A stretch of 64,000 nt of DNA, taken from NCBI GenBank assembly GCA_024280995.1, contig JAMXLM010000037.1:24751-88750 (forward strand). Direction: 5' to 3'. The notes beneath the pieces were generated by a model. It was not told where the DNA came from, did not search any database, and saw only the letters and a list, made by a program, of their open reading frames with translations. The stretch comes from Candidatus Dormiibacterota bacterium. Lineage in GTDB: Bacteria; Chloroflexota; Dormibacteria; Dormibacterales; Dormibacteraceae. Both the position numbers and the translations under genes were made by a program. Position 1 is the first letter of the stretch, and each line of letters opens with the position of its first letter. Positions 32,117 to 40,240 of this stretch are shown here, one piece after another.

Positions 32117-32815
32117 CTATCCCCCCGGCTTCGGCAGGTACTCCTGGATCGCGTGCGCCAGGTGCTGGATCGCCATCGACTGCAGCCACACGCGGCCGGG
32201 ACCTGTGAGCGCGGCGAGGAACAACCCCGACCCGCCGAAAAACATGTTCTGGATTCCCGGCACGGTGACGATGTTGAACTGCATTCCTTCCTGGAACATC
32301 CCCACCTGACCGGGGTGCACGCGCAGCGTGTTGCCGGGCTGCAGGTCGTAGATGACGACCTCCCCGTGTAGCTCGACCCACGCCTGGCCCTGGCCACGGA
32401 GCTTCTGCATCGTGAAGCCGGTCCCACCGAACACGCCGGCGCCGAGCCGCTGCTGGAAGCCGATCGAGAACTGGACGCCTGGGGTCGCGCACATGAACCC
32501 GTGCCTGTGGACCATGTAGCCGGTGTTCGGCGTGATCTCGAGAGGCAGGATCTGGCCCGGCAGCTTGGAGGAGAACGCGATCAAGCCCGGGCCGCCGACC
32601 GCCGTGTACTCCGTCATGAACAGGGTGCCGCCGGCGAGCGCCCGGCCCAGCGCGCCCATGAAGCCGCCCTGCTGACCGCCCACCTGGAGCCCCGTCTTCA
32701 TCTGCATGGCCATCGACAGCCACGACAGCTGACCGGCCTCGGCGAAAACCGTCTCGTTGGGTTGCATGTTGAGCTCGAGGACCGGAAGAGTCGTGCCGAC
32801 GATCTTTGGCTCCAT
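32117..32815 (-). CDS. AIM24 family protein (TIGR00266-like)
   Basis: 232 residues. Long beta-rich chain with repeated glycine-rich turns: FAEAGQLSWLS near the front, FMTEYTAVGGPGLIAF, and GGTGFTMQKLRGQG in the last third, typical of AIM24/DUF124. The family is widespread in bacteria; the yeast relative affects mitochondrial inner-membrane structure, and the bacterial function is unknown. It follows the Fur gene by about 10 bp. Confidence 0.9.
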   Translation of the reverse strand: MEPKIVGTTLPVLELNMQPNETVFAEAGQLSWLSMAMQMKTGLQVGGQQGGFMGALGRALAGGTLFMTEYTAVGGPGLIAFSSKLPGQILPLEITPNTGYMVHRHGFMCATPGVQFSIGFQQRLGAGVFGGTGFTMQKLRGQGQAWVELHGEVVIYDLQPGNTLRVHPGQVGMFQEGMQFNIVTVPGIQNMFFGGSGLFLAALTGPGRVWLQSMAIQHLAHAIQEYLPKPGG

Positions 32816-32825
32816 GGACCTCTCC

Positions 32826-33269
32826 TTAGTGCCGGTGGTGGGGGTCGATCATGCGCCGCCGTGGTGTGTGCGGCGCCGGGTTGCGGGAGCAATCGTCGCA
32901 GACCCCGACCACGAGCACCTCGGTGCGGACGGGCTTGAAGCCATGCCCTTGCTCGAGGTGGTGCTCGAGCTCGCTCACGAGCTCTTCCTGGATGTGCATG
33001 ACACCGCCGCACACCTGGCAGACGGCGTGGTGATGGTCTCCGCTCGCAAGCTCGTAGTACGTCGGACCTTCTCCAAGATGCGCCGCGTACACCGACGCCG
33101 AGGCGGTCAGCGCTTCGAGCGCACGGTAGACGGTGCTGCGAGGAAACCCCGGCCTCGACTTCTTGAGCTCCTCGGTGATCTCTTCGGCGGTGCAGTGGCC
33201 GCCCAGGTGCACGATCGTCTGGTAGACCATCTCGCGCTGAGCGGTGCGGCGCATCCCGGGGGCAAGCAT
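32826..33269 (-). CDS. Fur family transcriptional regulator
   Basis: 147 residues from the ATG at 33269. The winged helix (GMRRTAQREMVYQTIV ... STVYRALEAL) is followed by a metal-binding dimer domain with GDHHHAVCQVCG, a histidine-rich turn and a second Cys pair CDDC near the end. Which metal it senses (Fe, Zn or peroxide) is not clear. The start is 2 bp after the M24 peptidase stop, so it is in the greA-peptidase transcript. Confidence 0.92.
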   Translation of the reverse strand: MLAPGMRRTAQREMVYQTIVHLGGHCTAEEITEELKKSRPGFPRSTVYRALEALTASASVYAAHLGEGPTYYELASGDHHHAVCQVCGGVMHIQEELVSELEHHLEQGHGFKPVRTEVLVVGVCDDCSRNPAPHTPRRRMIDPHHRH

Positions 33270-33271
33270 CG

Positions 33272-34366
33272 CTACACCACCCGAAGCGAAGGATCGGAGC
33301 GCGTCAGCACGCGACAACCATCGTGCTCGACCGCCACGTCGTCTTCGATGCGCACTCCGCCAAACCCGGGGATGTAGATGCCCGGCTCGATCGTGAACAC
33401 CATGCCCGCCTCGAGCACGGTCGCGGAGCCGGGATCGAGGCTCGGGTCCTCATGCTCCTCGAGACCGAGGCCATGGCCGATGCGGTGAAAGAAGCGGTCG
33501 CCGTAGCCGGCCGAATCGATGACCCGGCGCGCGGCCGCGTCGACGGCGCCGGTGGTGACGCCCGGCCGCACCGAGGCGATCGCCGCATCGTGTGCCTCGA
33601 GGACGATGCGGTGGATCTCGCGCTGCTTCGCGCTCGGCTCTCCGACGACGGCCATCCTGGTCACGTCGGCCTTGTAGCCACCGAAGTCTGCGCCGAAGTC
33701 GAGCAGAACGAAGTCGCCCTTCGCCAGCCTGCGGCTCGAGTGCTGGTGATGCGGAAGCGCCGAGTTGGATCCGGACTGGACCAACGATGGGAACGAGAGC
33801 GCGCCGCCGAGCTCGCCGATGATCGTGCCGAGCACGAACGCGACGTCGACCTCGCGCTGACCCTCGTGCAGCTCGGAGAAGATGCGTCCGGTCGCTTCGT
33901 CCGTGATGGCCGCCGCTCGCCCCAGCATCTCGATCTCGTCCGCGTTCTTGATCAGGCGCATCCGCTTGATCTCAGCGCCGACGTCGACGAGCTCGCTGAT
34001 GCCGGCCCTCGCGGTGATGACCTCGGCGAGATGCAACGTCAGGTGCTCTTTCTCGACCCCGATCTCGGCCCGCCCGTGCAGCGCCGCGACGACGAGCGCG
34101 TAAGGATCCTCGCCGTCGCGCCAGGCGACGACCTCGGCGCCGGACGCGTGCTCGATCGCCTTTTGCTGCTCCAGCGCCGGCACGATCAGCGTCGCGGCCT
34201 GCGGGCCGACGGCAAGGCCCATCAGTCGCTCGTGCGGGTTGGCGTGGAAGCCGGTCAGGTAGGCGATCGAGACCGGTTGCGAGATGTAGACCGCGTCCAG
34301 GTGACGGGCCGCCATCCAGCCCCGAAGGGTCTCGAGCGGGGTGGTGATCGCGGCCGACTTACTCAA
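33272..34366 (-). CDS. M24 aminopeptidase P family (Xaa-Pro peptidase)
   Basis: 364 residues: a creatinase-like N-terminal domain (about 1-130) and a pita-bread catalytic domain. The metal ligands are visible in LLDFGADFGGYKADVTR (two Asp), RIGHGLGLEEHED (His), FTIEPGIY (Glu) and GGVRIEDDV (Glu). It cleaves dipeptides or N-terminal residues before proline. The start overlaps the greA stop by 8 bp. Confidence 0.93.
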   Translation of the reverse strand: MSKSAAITTPLETLRGWMAARHLDAVYISQPVSIAYLTGFHANPHERLMGLAVGPQAATLIVPALEQQKAIEHASGAEVVAWRDGEDPYALVVAALHGRAEIGVEKEHLTLHLAEVITARAGISELVDVGAEIKRMRLIKNADEIEMLGRAAAITDEATGRIFSELHEGQREVDVAFVLGTIIGELGGALSFPSLVQSGSNSALPHHQHSSRRLAKGDFVLLDFGADFGGYKADVTRMAVVGEPSAKQREIHRIVLEAHDAAIASVRPGVTTGAVDAAARRVIDSAGYGDRFFHRIGHGLGLEEHEDPSLDPGSATVLEAGMVFTIEPGIYIPGFGGVRIEDDVAVEHDGCRVLTRSDPSLRVV

Positions 34367-34832
34367 CGCCGGTGACGCGAACGCTGTATCCGCCGCCGGG
34401 GCCTTTGACCTGCACCACGTCGCCGACCTTGTGGCCGATCAGGGCTTTGCCGAGGGCCGACTCGAAGCTGACGCGTCCGGCTTTCGGATCGGCTTCGGCG
34501 GGGCCGACGATGCGGTAGCTCTCCTCTTCGTCGGCGCCGTCCTCGTTGAAGCGCACGGTGCTGCCCATCGCGACGACACCCTTTTGCGTGGTGGCTTCGA
34601 TGATCACGTGGTTCTTGATGATCGCCTCGAGCTCGCGTATGCGGGCCTCCATCATTCCCTGCTCGTTCTTGGCGGCGTGGTACTCGAAGTTCTCGGACAG
34701 GTCTCCAAGCTCGCGGGCTGCCTTGATCTTGGCGACGATGTTCGGCCGGCGCTGGGTGGTGAGCTCGTCGTGCTCACGTTTCACGGCTTCCAGGCCCTCG
34801 CGCGTGATCGGAACCTCGTTCGGGATCGTCAT
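34359..34832 (-). CDS. greA: Transcription elongation factor GreA
   Basis: 157 residues, the usual GreA length. N-terminal coiled coil (about 10-75) with the acidic tip ARELGDLSENFEYHAAKNEQ, which reaches the RNA polymerase active site and promotes cleavage of backtracked RNA. The C-terminal FKBP-like domain has 'ALGKALIGHKVGD'. First gene of a minus-strand run greA - M24 peptidase - fur - AIM24 - HAD - MFS. Confidence 0.96.
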   Translation of the reverse strand: MTIPNEVPITREGLEAVKREHDELTTQRRPNIVAKIKAARELGDLSENFEYHAAKNEQGMMEARIRELEAIIKNHVIIEATTQKGVVAMGSTVRFNEDGADEEESYRIVGPAEADPKAGRVSFESALGKALIGHKVGDVVQVKGPGGGYSVRVTGVE

Positions 34833-34889
34833 CTTGTTTCGAGTCTAATCCGTGACTCGAAACGGGCCATCCGTATACAGTCGGCTCCC

Positions 34890-35312
34890 ATGAGACCGGT
34901 CATCCTCCGGATCGGGCTGCTGCTGATGGGCATCGGACTGCTCGGCGGCTCGGTCGGCACCGAGCTCCTCGACTCGTTCAAGGCGATCGACGAGCAGGTG
35001 GGCACCAACGGCTCGGCCGCCTCCGCCGTGCTGGGAATCGGCCTCATCATCGCCGCCATCAATCCGTCGGGGTCGGTCGCCTGGGTCCGGGCCGGCATCC
35101 TGTACGGGATCGTCGTCCTGGTGTTCGAGATCGTGTCCGCGGTGCACGGCAAAGGATTTCACCTCGGGCCCGTGATCTTCGGGCTCGCGTTCACCCTCCT
35201 CCTCATCGCCGCCTACCCCGAACGCAAGAAGCTCCTGCCCTCCACTTCTCCGCCTTCCGCCGCCGACACCGAACCCACAGCGGAGGAGCCTCACCCCGAA
35301 CCCCAGACCTGA
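34890..35312 (+). CDS. Hypothetical membrane protein
   Basis: 140 residues from the ATG at 34890, the first ATG after the divergent greA promoter region. Four hydrophobic segments (about 4-22, 46-62, 66-86 and 92-110) and a hydrophilic Pro/Ser/Glu-rich tail. I recognise no family. It ends 5 bp before the molybdoenzyme gene, so it may be co-transcribed and could serve as its membrane partner, though nothing in the sequence proves it. Confidence 0.6.
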   Translation: MRPVILRIGLLLMGIGLLGGSVGTELLDSFKAIDEQVGTNGSAASAVLGIGLIIAAINPSGSVAWVRAGILYGIVVLVFEIVSAVHGKGFHLGPVIFGLAFTLLLIAAYPERKKLLPSTSPPSAADTEPTAEEPHPEPQT

Positions 35313-35317
35313 AAGCC

Positions 35318-36313
35318 GTGGGTGCCGACCTGGTCGTCGTTCGAGAGGATCCATTCAACGCGGAGGTCAGGCTCTCGCGCCTGTCAGAAGGCGGCGTGAC
35401 GCCGAACGAGCGCTTCTACGTCCGAAGCCACTTCACGACGCCGTCGATCGACGCCACGGACTGGCGCCTGCGGGTCCACGGCATGGTGGGGAAGGAGCTC
35501 AGCCTCGGGCTCGACGACCTGCGTCAGATGCCGGTTCGGGAGGAGGCGGTCACGCTCGAGTGCGCCGGCAACGGCCGCTCGATGTTCCGACCAAAGGTGG
35601 AGGGCGAGCCGTGGGCGCTCGGCGCGGTGAGCACCGCGGCGTGGAAAGGAGCCCCGCTCAGCGGTGTGCTTGGGGCCGCCGGGCTCGATGCGCGCGCGAA
35701 GCATCTCGTGTTCCGCGCCGCCGAGGGCTTCGAGCGCAGCCTGTCGCTCGACGAGGCGCGCCAGGCGATGGTCGTCTTCGAGATGAACGGCCGTCCGCTT
35801 CCCGTCGAGCACGGCCACCCCGTCCGCCTGGTCGTGCCGGGCTGGTATGCGGTCGCGTCGGTGAAATGGCTGACCGATGTCGAGGTGACGGACCGCCCGT
35901 TCGAGGGCCACTTCCAGACCGACCGCTACGTGTACGAATGGCCGGATCGCCGCGAGCCCGTGACGCAGCTCAAGGTTCGCTCGTTGGTCACCCACCCGGA
36001 GGATGGGTCGGCCGTCCGCGCCGGGCGGTTCGTGATCCGCGGCCTCGCATGGTCCGGGATGGGCGCGGTGACTCGGGTCGAGGTCAGCCTTGGGAGCGGC
36101 CGCTGGGCCGAGGCGGCCCTTCGCGGAAGCGGCCGCTACGCGTGGAGGCAGTGGGAGCTGACCGCGCAGGTGGAGCGGCCCGGCCGGCTCGCCATCCGCT
36201 CACGCGCGACCGACGCCAGTGGGCAGACGCAGCCCGAGCACGCGGAGTGGAACCGCCTCGGCTACGGCAACAACTCGATCCAGACCGTGTCGGTCCGGGT
36301 GGTCCAGGCCTAG
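35318..36313 (+). CDS. Sulfite-oxidase-like molybdopterin-dependent oxidoreductase
   Basis: 331 residues. The molybdopterin-binding domain has the molybdenum-ligand cysteine in LECAGNGRSMF (C82) and the pocket segment PGWYAVASVKWLTDVEV. The C-terminal third is the Ig-like Mo-co dimerisation domain. It likely oxidises sulfite or a related compound. There is no Tat signal at the N-terminus, so it is probably cytoplasmic. The 3' end overlaps the convergent gene by 4 bp. Confidence 0.9.
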   Translation: MGADLVVVREDPFNAEVRLSRLSEGGVTPNERFYVRSHFTTPSIDATDWRLRVHGMVGKELSLGLDDLRQMPVREEAVTLECAGNGRSMFRPKVEGEPWALGAVSTAAWKGAPLSGVLGAAGLDARAKHLVFRAAEGFERSLSLDEARQAMVVFEMNGRPLPVEHGHPVRLVVPGWYAVASVKWLTDVEVTDRPFEGHFQTDRYVYEWPDRREPVTQLKVRSLVTHPEDGSAVRAGRFVIRGLAWSGMGAVTRVEVSLGSGRWAEAALRGSGRYAWRQWELTAQVERPGRLAIRSRATDASGQTQPEHAEWNRLGYGNNSIQTVSVRVVQA

Positions 36314-37134
36314 GTTTTCGGGACGAGCGCCTGGACCTCTTCCATCATTCGGCGCTGGACGAGGTAGCTGACGCCGTACACGGCGGCGCCCAGCACGATG
36401 CCCGCGACCAGGGCGACGATCGCGTGCACGGGTGACGGATTGATCGGGATGAAGGCGACCGCGTCGTCGCCGATGATCGCCGCGAGGGCGAGCGCGACGG
36501 GCGTCAGAACCGGCAGCAGCTGCAGCCGCCGCATGACCGGCGGCACCGGCGGCTCGACGCGACCGACCATCCGCTGACCCATCACGCCCACCGACTTCAC
36601 GTGCTTGAGGTTGGGCGTGACGGTGAGGACGACGTTCACCTGGTTGCCCGGCACGGCCTTGAGGCGCGCGGGCGGCACCAGGTACTGCTCGACGCCGCCG
36701 CGAGTCTGGACCATCATCATGCCGAGCCCCATCGAGGTGCTGACCGAGCTCGCGCCCACGAGCTGGCCCTGGACGAGGCGAGGCTCAGCCCGGCGATCGC
36801 GCAGCGCGAGACGGAGGGCGGGCCCGACGAAGCTGGCCAGGAGAGCGATGGGCAGAACCCACGCGATGGCGGCGGCGATGGCGACGGGCCATCCGTACAG
36901 CGGAGGGACGAAGAGTACCAACGCAGCGATGACCAGGATGCATACGACGGCGATGGCGATCGAGACGTAACCGATCCTGACCACGTAGTCCGGCGCGTAG
37001 CCCTGCAGCATGCCGCCGGACTGGACGTAGCGTTCGCGCTGCCTCCGCGTCGCCCCGGGTGCGTTGGATGCGCCCTGCTTGGGCTGCACCTTACGGACCT
37101 GCTGCCGCATCTGCCGGACCTGTTTCTTGCCCAT
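36310..37134 (-). CDS. Hypothetical membrane protein
   Basis: 274 residues from the ATG at 37134. A very basic N-terminus (GKKQVRQMRQQVRKVQPKQG) is followed by paired hydrophobic segments (about 53-78 and 83-105), a soluble beta part and a second pair near the C-terminus (about 205-225 and 232-255). No known family is recognised. The basic tail could bind nucleic acid or membrane phosphate. Confidence 0.6.
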   Translation of the reverse strand: MGKKQVRQMRQQVRKVQPKQGASNAPGATRRQRERYVQSGGMLQGYAPDYVVRIGYVSIAIAVVCILVIAALVLFVPPLYGWPVAIAAAIAWVLPIALLASFVGPALRLALRDRRAEPRLVQGQLVGASSVSTSMGLGMMMVQTRGGVEQYLVPPARLKAVPGNQVNVVLTVTPNLKHVKSVGVMGQRMVGRVEPPVPPVMRRLQLLPVLTPVALALAAIIGDDAVAFIPINPSPVHAIVALVAGIVLGAAVYGVSYLVQRRMMEEVQALVPKT

Positions 37135-37148
37135 ACCGTCTTTCTCTC

Positions 37149-37682
37149 TTAGAGGGCGAGTGTATCGGGCGGATAGGTGATGCGTTCGCGTTCGACCGTC
37201 GCGAATGGCGTCAGCTTGTGCACGGTGGGTTCGCCCACCCCGGTGATATGCCTCACCTCGACGCCGCGCACGACCAGCGCGTCGGCGATCAGCGAGCGGT
37301 GGCAGCGCCACGGCACGGCCTCGGCGCACATGATCGCGACGCGCCCGTTGCGAGCGAGCTCACGCAACCGATCGAGCGCCGCCCAGAACTCATCTGTCTG
37401 CATGTAGTCGGCGTAGCCGCGAAAGCTGGGGTTGCGCCACCCGAGGTTGATCGAATCGAGCTTCGGCTTGCGTAGCCCGCCGAGCTCGGGCAGGTGCAGG
37501 TAGTCGATGCCCAGCGCCGGCAGCGAGCGCTCGAGCGCCGCCTTCGCGAAGTGCGGCATGCGTCGCGACGCCGGCAGCGTGCGGACATCGACCAGCACCT
37601 CGATCTCGTTGCGCTCCAGGAGCTGGACGAAGTCCTCGAAAGATCGGGTCGAATGCCCGATGGTGAAGACGGGCGGCGCTAT
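37149..37682 (-). CDS. DUF488 protein (start codon unresolved)
   Basis: About 175 residues. FTIGHSTRSFEDFVQLL at the front and MCAEAVPWRCHRSLIAD near the C-terminus, with the pair of cysteines, are hallmarks of DUF488, a rhodanese-like family of unknown function. No ATG, GTG or TTG lies in frame near the conserved start. An ATA at 37682 overlaps the stop of the gene before (ATAG), like an ATGA coupling, so a rare start or a sequence error is possible. Probably translated with the upstream sigma/anti-sigma pair. Confidence 0.75.
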   Translation of the reverse strand: MAPPVFTIGHSTRSFEDFVQLLERNEIEVLVDVRTLPASRRMPHFAKAALERSLPALGIDYLHLPELGGLRKPKLDSINLGWRNPSFRGYADYMQTDEFWAALDRLRELARNGRVAIMCAEAVPWRCHRSLIADALVVRGVEVRHITGVGEPTVHKLTPFATVERERITYPPDTLAL

Positions 37683-38887
37683 CGCTTGCGCTGGGACGGA
37701 TCCACGGCCGGCTCCAGCACGCGCTTCAAGTAGGTCACACCGCCCACCAGAAGTGCGCCCGTGAAGAGATAAGCCGGCTCGAAGAAGCTGTGATCGCCCG
37801 CGGCCACGAGCACGTACACCAGGTCCACGGTCGTCAGCTTGATGGTCGGCACGGGCGTCGCCGAGTTGACGGTCGATGGAGTCAGCGCGGGCCGGATCGC
37901 GTCCGCGGGCGACGCCAGGTTGTAGTACGCGCCGTCGAGGTTCATCGGCAGCATTCCGGTCACGACCACCGGCCGGTTGTTGCTGAGGTCCACCTCGAGG
38001 CCGTACCTCGAGCCGTTCGAATCGACGAGGTTGGCCGGACCGAAACCTGGAACGTCGAACTGCCGCTCGTAGACGACCTTCACCGGGTCGCCGGTCTGGT
38101 CGGTCCGCATCGAGTGCGTCCACTGCGGGAGCAGGCTGTGCTCGGCGAGAAAGATGTTCGCGATGTCCGCCTCGGTTGCCCCGGCGGCCTGGATCTCCGG
38201 CATCAAGACCGAGGCGAAGATGAAGTAGGCCGGGCTCGACGGCGGCGACTGAACCGTGCCTCGCACCTTCAACGTGTAGTCGCTCGACGTGTACGAACCC
38301 AGGAATCCCTGCGGACGGCCGCGGAGGACCGTGCCCAGCTGGGTGGCGAACTGGTCCGCGGTGTTGGTCGAAGGCTCGTGGTAGCGAAAGACCGGCGCGC
38401 CGGTGACGGCGGGCGTCGACGTTCCCGCCCAGACCATCTGCGCGGGCCCCGAGTATTCGGCGCCCGTCGGGCTGACGGCGCTGGGCGGGCCGTTAGCCGT
38501 CGTCGCCGCGAACACCGGCGTGGGAAGCAGGCCGAAGCCGCCGAATCCGGTCTGATCGCCGCTGCGCGATCCGGCGCCGTTGCTCAACGCCGAATTCGCG
38601 CCGCCGCCGCCCAGGTGCAGCCCGGAGGCGCTGTACGCGAGGAAACCTGCACCCACGACCACGACAAGCAGGGCCGCGACAGCAGCCGCGGGCACGCCCG
38701 GAACTGCGCGGACGCCCCGCCAGAACCCTGCAAGGGCGTCGCGCAGACGATTCGTCGCGGGACGCGCCTCCTGCATTCGGGTCCACAGCTCGTCCTCGAA
38801 GCCGCGGCGCGGCCGCGTCGTCGCGAAGGCGTCGTCCAGCCGGCGCTGGAGCGCCAGGAGCTCGAGGTCCTCTTCCTGGTCGCTCAT
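37679..38887 (-). CDS. Putative anti-sigma factor, large membrane protein
   Basis: 402 residues. N-terminal cytoplasmic part (about 1-65), membrane segment (about 67-86), a Gly/Ser/Asn linker and a large extracytoplasmic domain, then a second hydrophobic stretch near residues 370-392. It follows the ECF sigma gene with a 4-bp ATGA overlap, the usual anti-sigma position. No zinc-finger motif is seen. The sensed signal is unknown. Confidence 0.65.
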   Translation of the reverse strand: MSDQEEDLELLALQRRLDDAFATTRPRRGFEDELWTRMQEARPATNRLRDALAGFWRGVRAVPGVPAAAVAALLVVVVGAGFLAYSASGLHLGGGGANSALSNGAGSRSGDQTGFGGFGLLPTPVFAATTANGPPSAVSPTGAEYSGPAQMVWAGTSTPAVTGAPVFRYHEPSTNTADQFATQLGTVLRGRPQGFLGSYTSSDYTLKVRGTVQSPPSSPAYFIFASVLMPEIQAAGATEADIANIFLAEHSLLPQWTHSMRTDQTGDPVKVVYERQFDVPGFGPANLVDSNGSRYGLEVDLSNNRPVVVTGMLPMNLDGAYYNLASPADAIRPALTPSTVNSATPVPTIKLTTVDLVYVLVAAGDHSFFEPAYLFTGALLVGGVTYLKRVLEPAVDPSQRKR

Positions 38888-39387
38888 GTCGGCTCCTTCT
38901 GCACGACTTCCCTCAAGGCCTTCACCCCTCGGTGATACAGCATCTTGGCCGCGTCCTCGCTGCAGTCCATCAGCTGGCCGACCTCTTCGAAGGTCAGACC
39001 CGAGTGGCGCAGTGAGATCGCGTCGCGCTGGCGCTCCGGCAGCCGGGCCACCTGGGTGAGAAGCGCCTCGTACTGGATGCGCTCCTCAGCCTGGCCCGCA
39101 GGGTCCGCTTCGGCCACCGGCTGCTGCTGGATCGTCCGGCGCAGCCTGTCGCGACGACCCTGGGCCCGGAAGTGGTCGAGCGTGGCGTTGCGGGCGATCC
39201 GGAACAGCCAGGCGGCCGGAGTGGTGTGACGGGGCTCGAAGCGGTCGTATGCCTGGTAGGCGTTCATGAACACCTGTGCCGTGATGTCCTCGGCGTCGGC
39301 CGACGTGCCGACCTGGGAGCGGACATAGGCATAGATCCGCCCGAGGAATTCACGGTAGAGGTCTTCGAACGGAGGCCGGTCGGCCAC
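38884..39387 (-). CDS. ECF RNA polymerase sigma factor
   Basis: 167 residues. Region 2 reads SADAEDITAQVFMNAYQAYD and region 4 LPERQRDAISLRHSGLTFEE with AKMLYHRGVKAL. It is of the SigM/RpoE-like length without an extra domain. Coupled to the membrane protein gene downstream, its probable anti-sigma factor. Confidence 0.93.
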   Translation of the reverse strand: MADRPPFEDLYREFLGRIYAYVRSQVGTSADAEDITAQVFMNAYQAYDRFEPRHTTPAAWLFRIARNATLDHFRAQGRRDRLRRTIQQQPVAEADPAGQAEERIQYEALLTQVARLPERQRDAISLRHSGLTFEEVGQLMDCSEDAAKMLYHRGVKALREVVQKEPT

Positions 39388-39433
39388 GCCCGGTCATGTT
39401 GAACCAACGCCCGGCGGCGTGGGCTGTAACGCC

Positions 39434-40192
39434 CTATACGGTGGCCCAGTTCGTAAGTGCGGTGCCGACTTCCTTCGGCCGGTTGCTGAAGATCGCATCG
39501 GGCTGGCAGTAGCGGCACCAGGCGATCCCCGCCTCGTCGTCCACCGGCCAGACGGCCACCGCGCCCCCTGCGGCGTGGATCTCCTTCACGACCATCGGGT
39601 CGGTGGCGCCCCAGTGCGGCGAGTAGACGTCGGCGCCTGACTCGCGCAAGAGCCTGGCCGGGTGGAGCGGTTTGGCGCCCTCGAGGATCCCCACCTGCAG
39701 CGTCGGCTCCATCTTGCGCAGGTCGTGAATCACCTGGTGGTTGAACGAGATCGCCGCGCATTCCTGGACGGCGCCGAGCTGGCGCAGCATGTTGACCAGC
39801 TTCTCTTCGAGGCCGGGATAGAGCGGCGGCACCTGCTTGAGCTCGATCACCAGCCCGACCTTGCCCAGGGCCAGCTCGACCACCTCCTGGAGCAGCGGAA
39901 TCCGCTCGCCGTCCCCTGCGTCGAGCTTGCGCAGGTCGGCGGCCGAGAAGTCGCGCACCAGCCCTGTGCCGTTGGTGGTGCGCTCGAGCGTGTGGTCGTG
40001 AATGACCACCAGCCTGCCGTCCGACGACAGGTGGACGTCACACTCGATGAGGTCCACACCCGCGGCTATCGCCGACCGGAAGGACTTCATCGTGTTCTCC
40101 GGGTTCTCGGCGGGATTGCCGCGGTGACCGCCCAGAAGCGGCCTCCCCTCGTCGTGCGCAGCCTCGTAACGGTCGCGAATCGATTGGGTCAA
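39434..40192 (-). CDS. Glycerophosphodiester phosphodiesterase
   Basis: 252 residues. The GDPD barrel begins LLGGHRGNPAENPENT (catalytic His and Arg of HRG.. and Glu), then LIECDVHLSSDGRLVVIHD (second His and metal ligands) and VIELKQ. It hydrolyses deacylated phospholipids to glycerol-3-phosphate plus an alcohol. No signal peptide, so cytoplasmic. Confidence 0.92.
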   Translation of the reverse strand: MTQSIRDRYEAAHDEGRPLLGGHRGNPAENPENTMKSFRSAIAAGVDLIECDVHLSSDGRLVVIHDHTLERTTNGTGLVRDFSAADLRKLDAGDGERIPLLQEVVELALGKVGLVIELKQVPPLYPGLEEKLVNMLRQLGAVQECAAISFNHQVIHDLRKMEPTLQVGILEGAKPLHPARLLRESGADVYSPHWGATDPMVVKEIHAAGGAVAVWPVDDEAGIAWCRYCQPDAIFSNRPKEVGTALTNWATV

Positions 40193-40240
40193 AACGCAAG
40201 GTCAGTCTAACTTCCACAACCCCTTGTCTATAGTGCAAGG

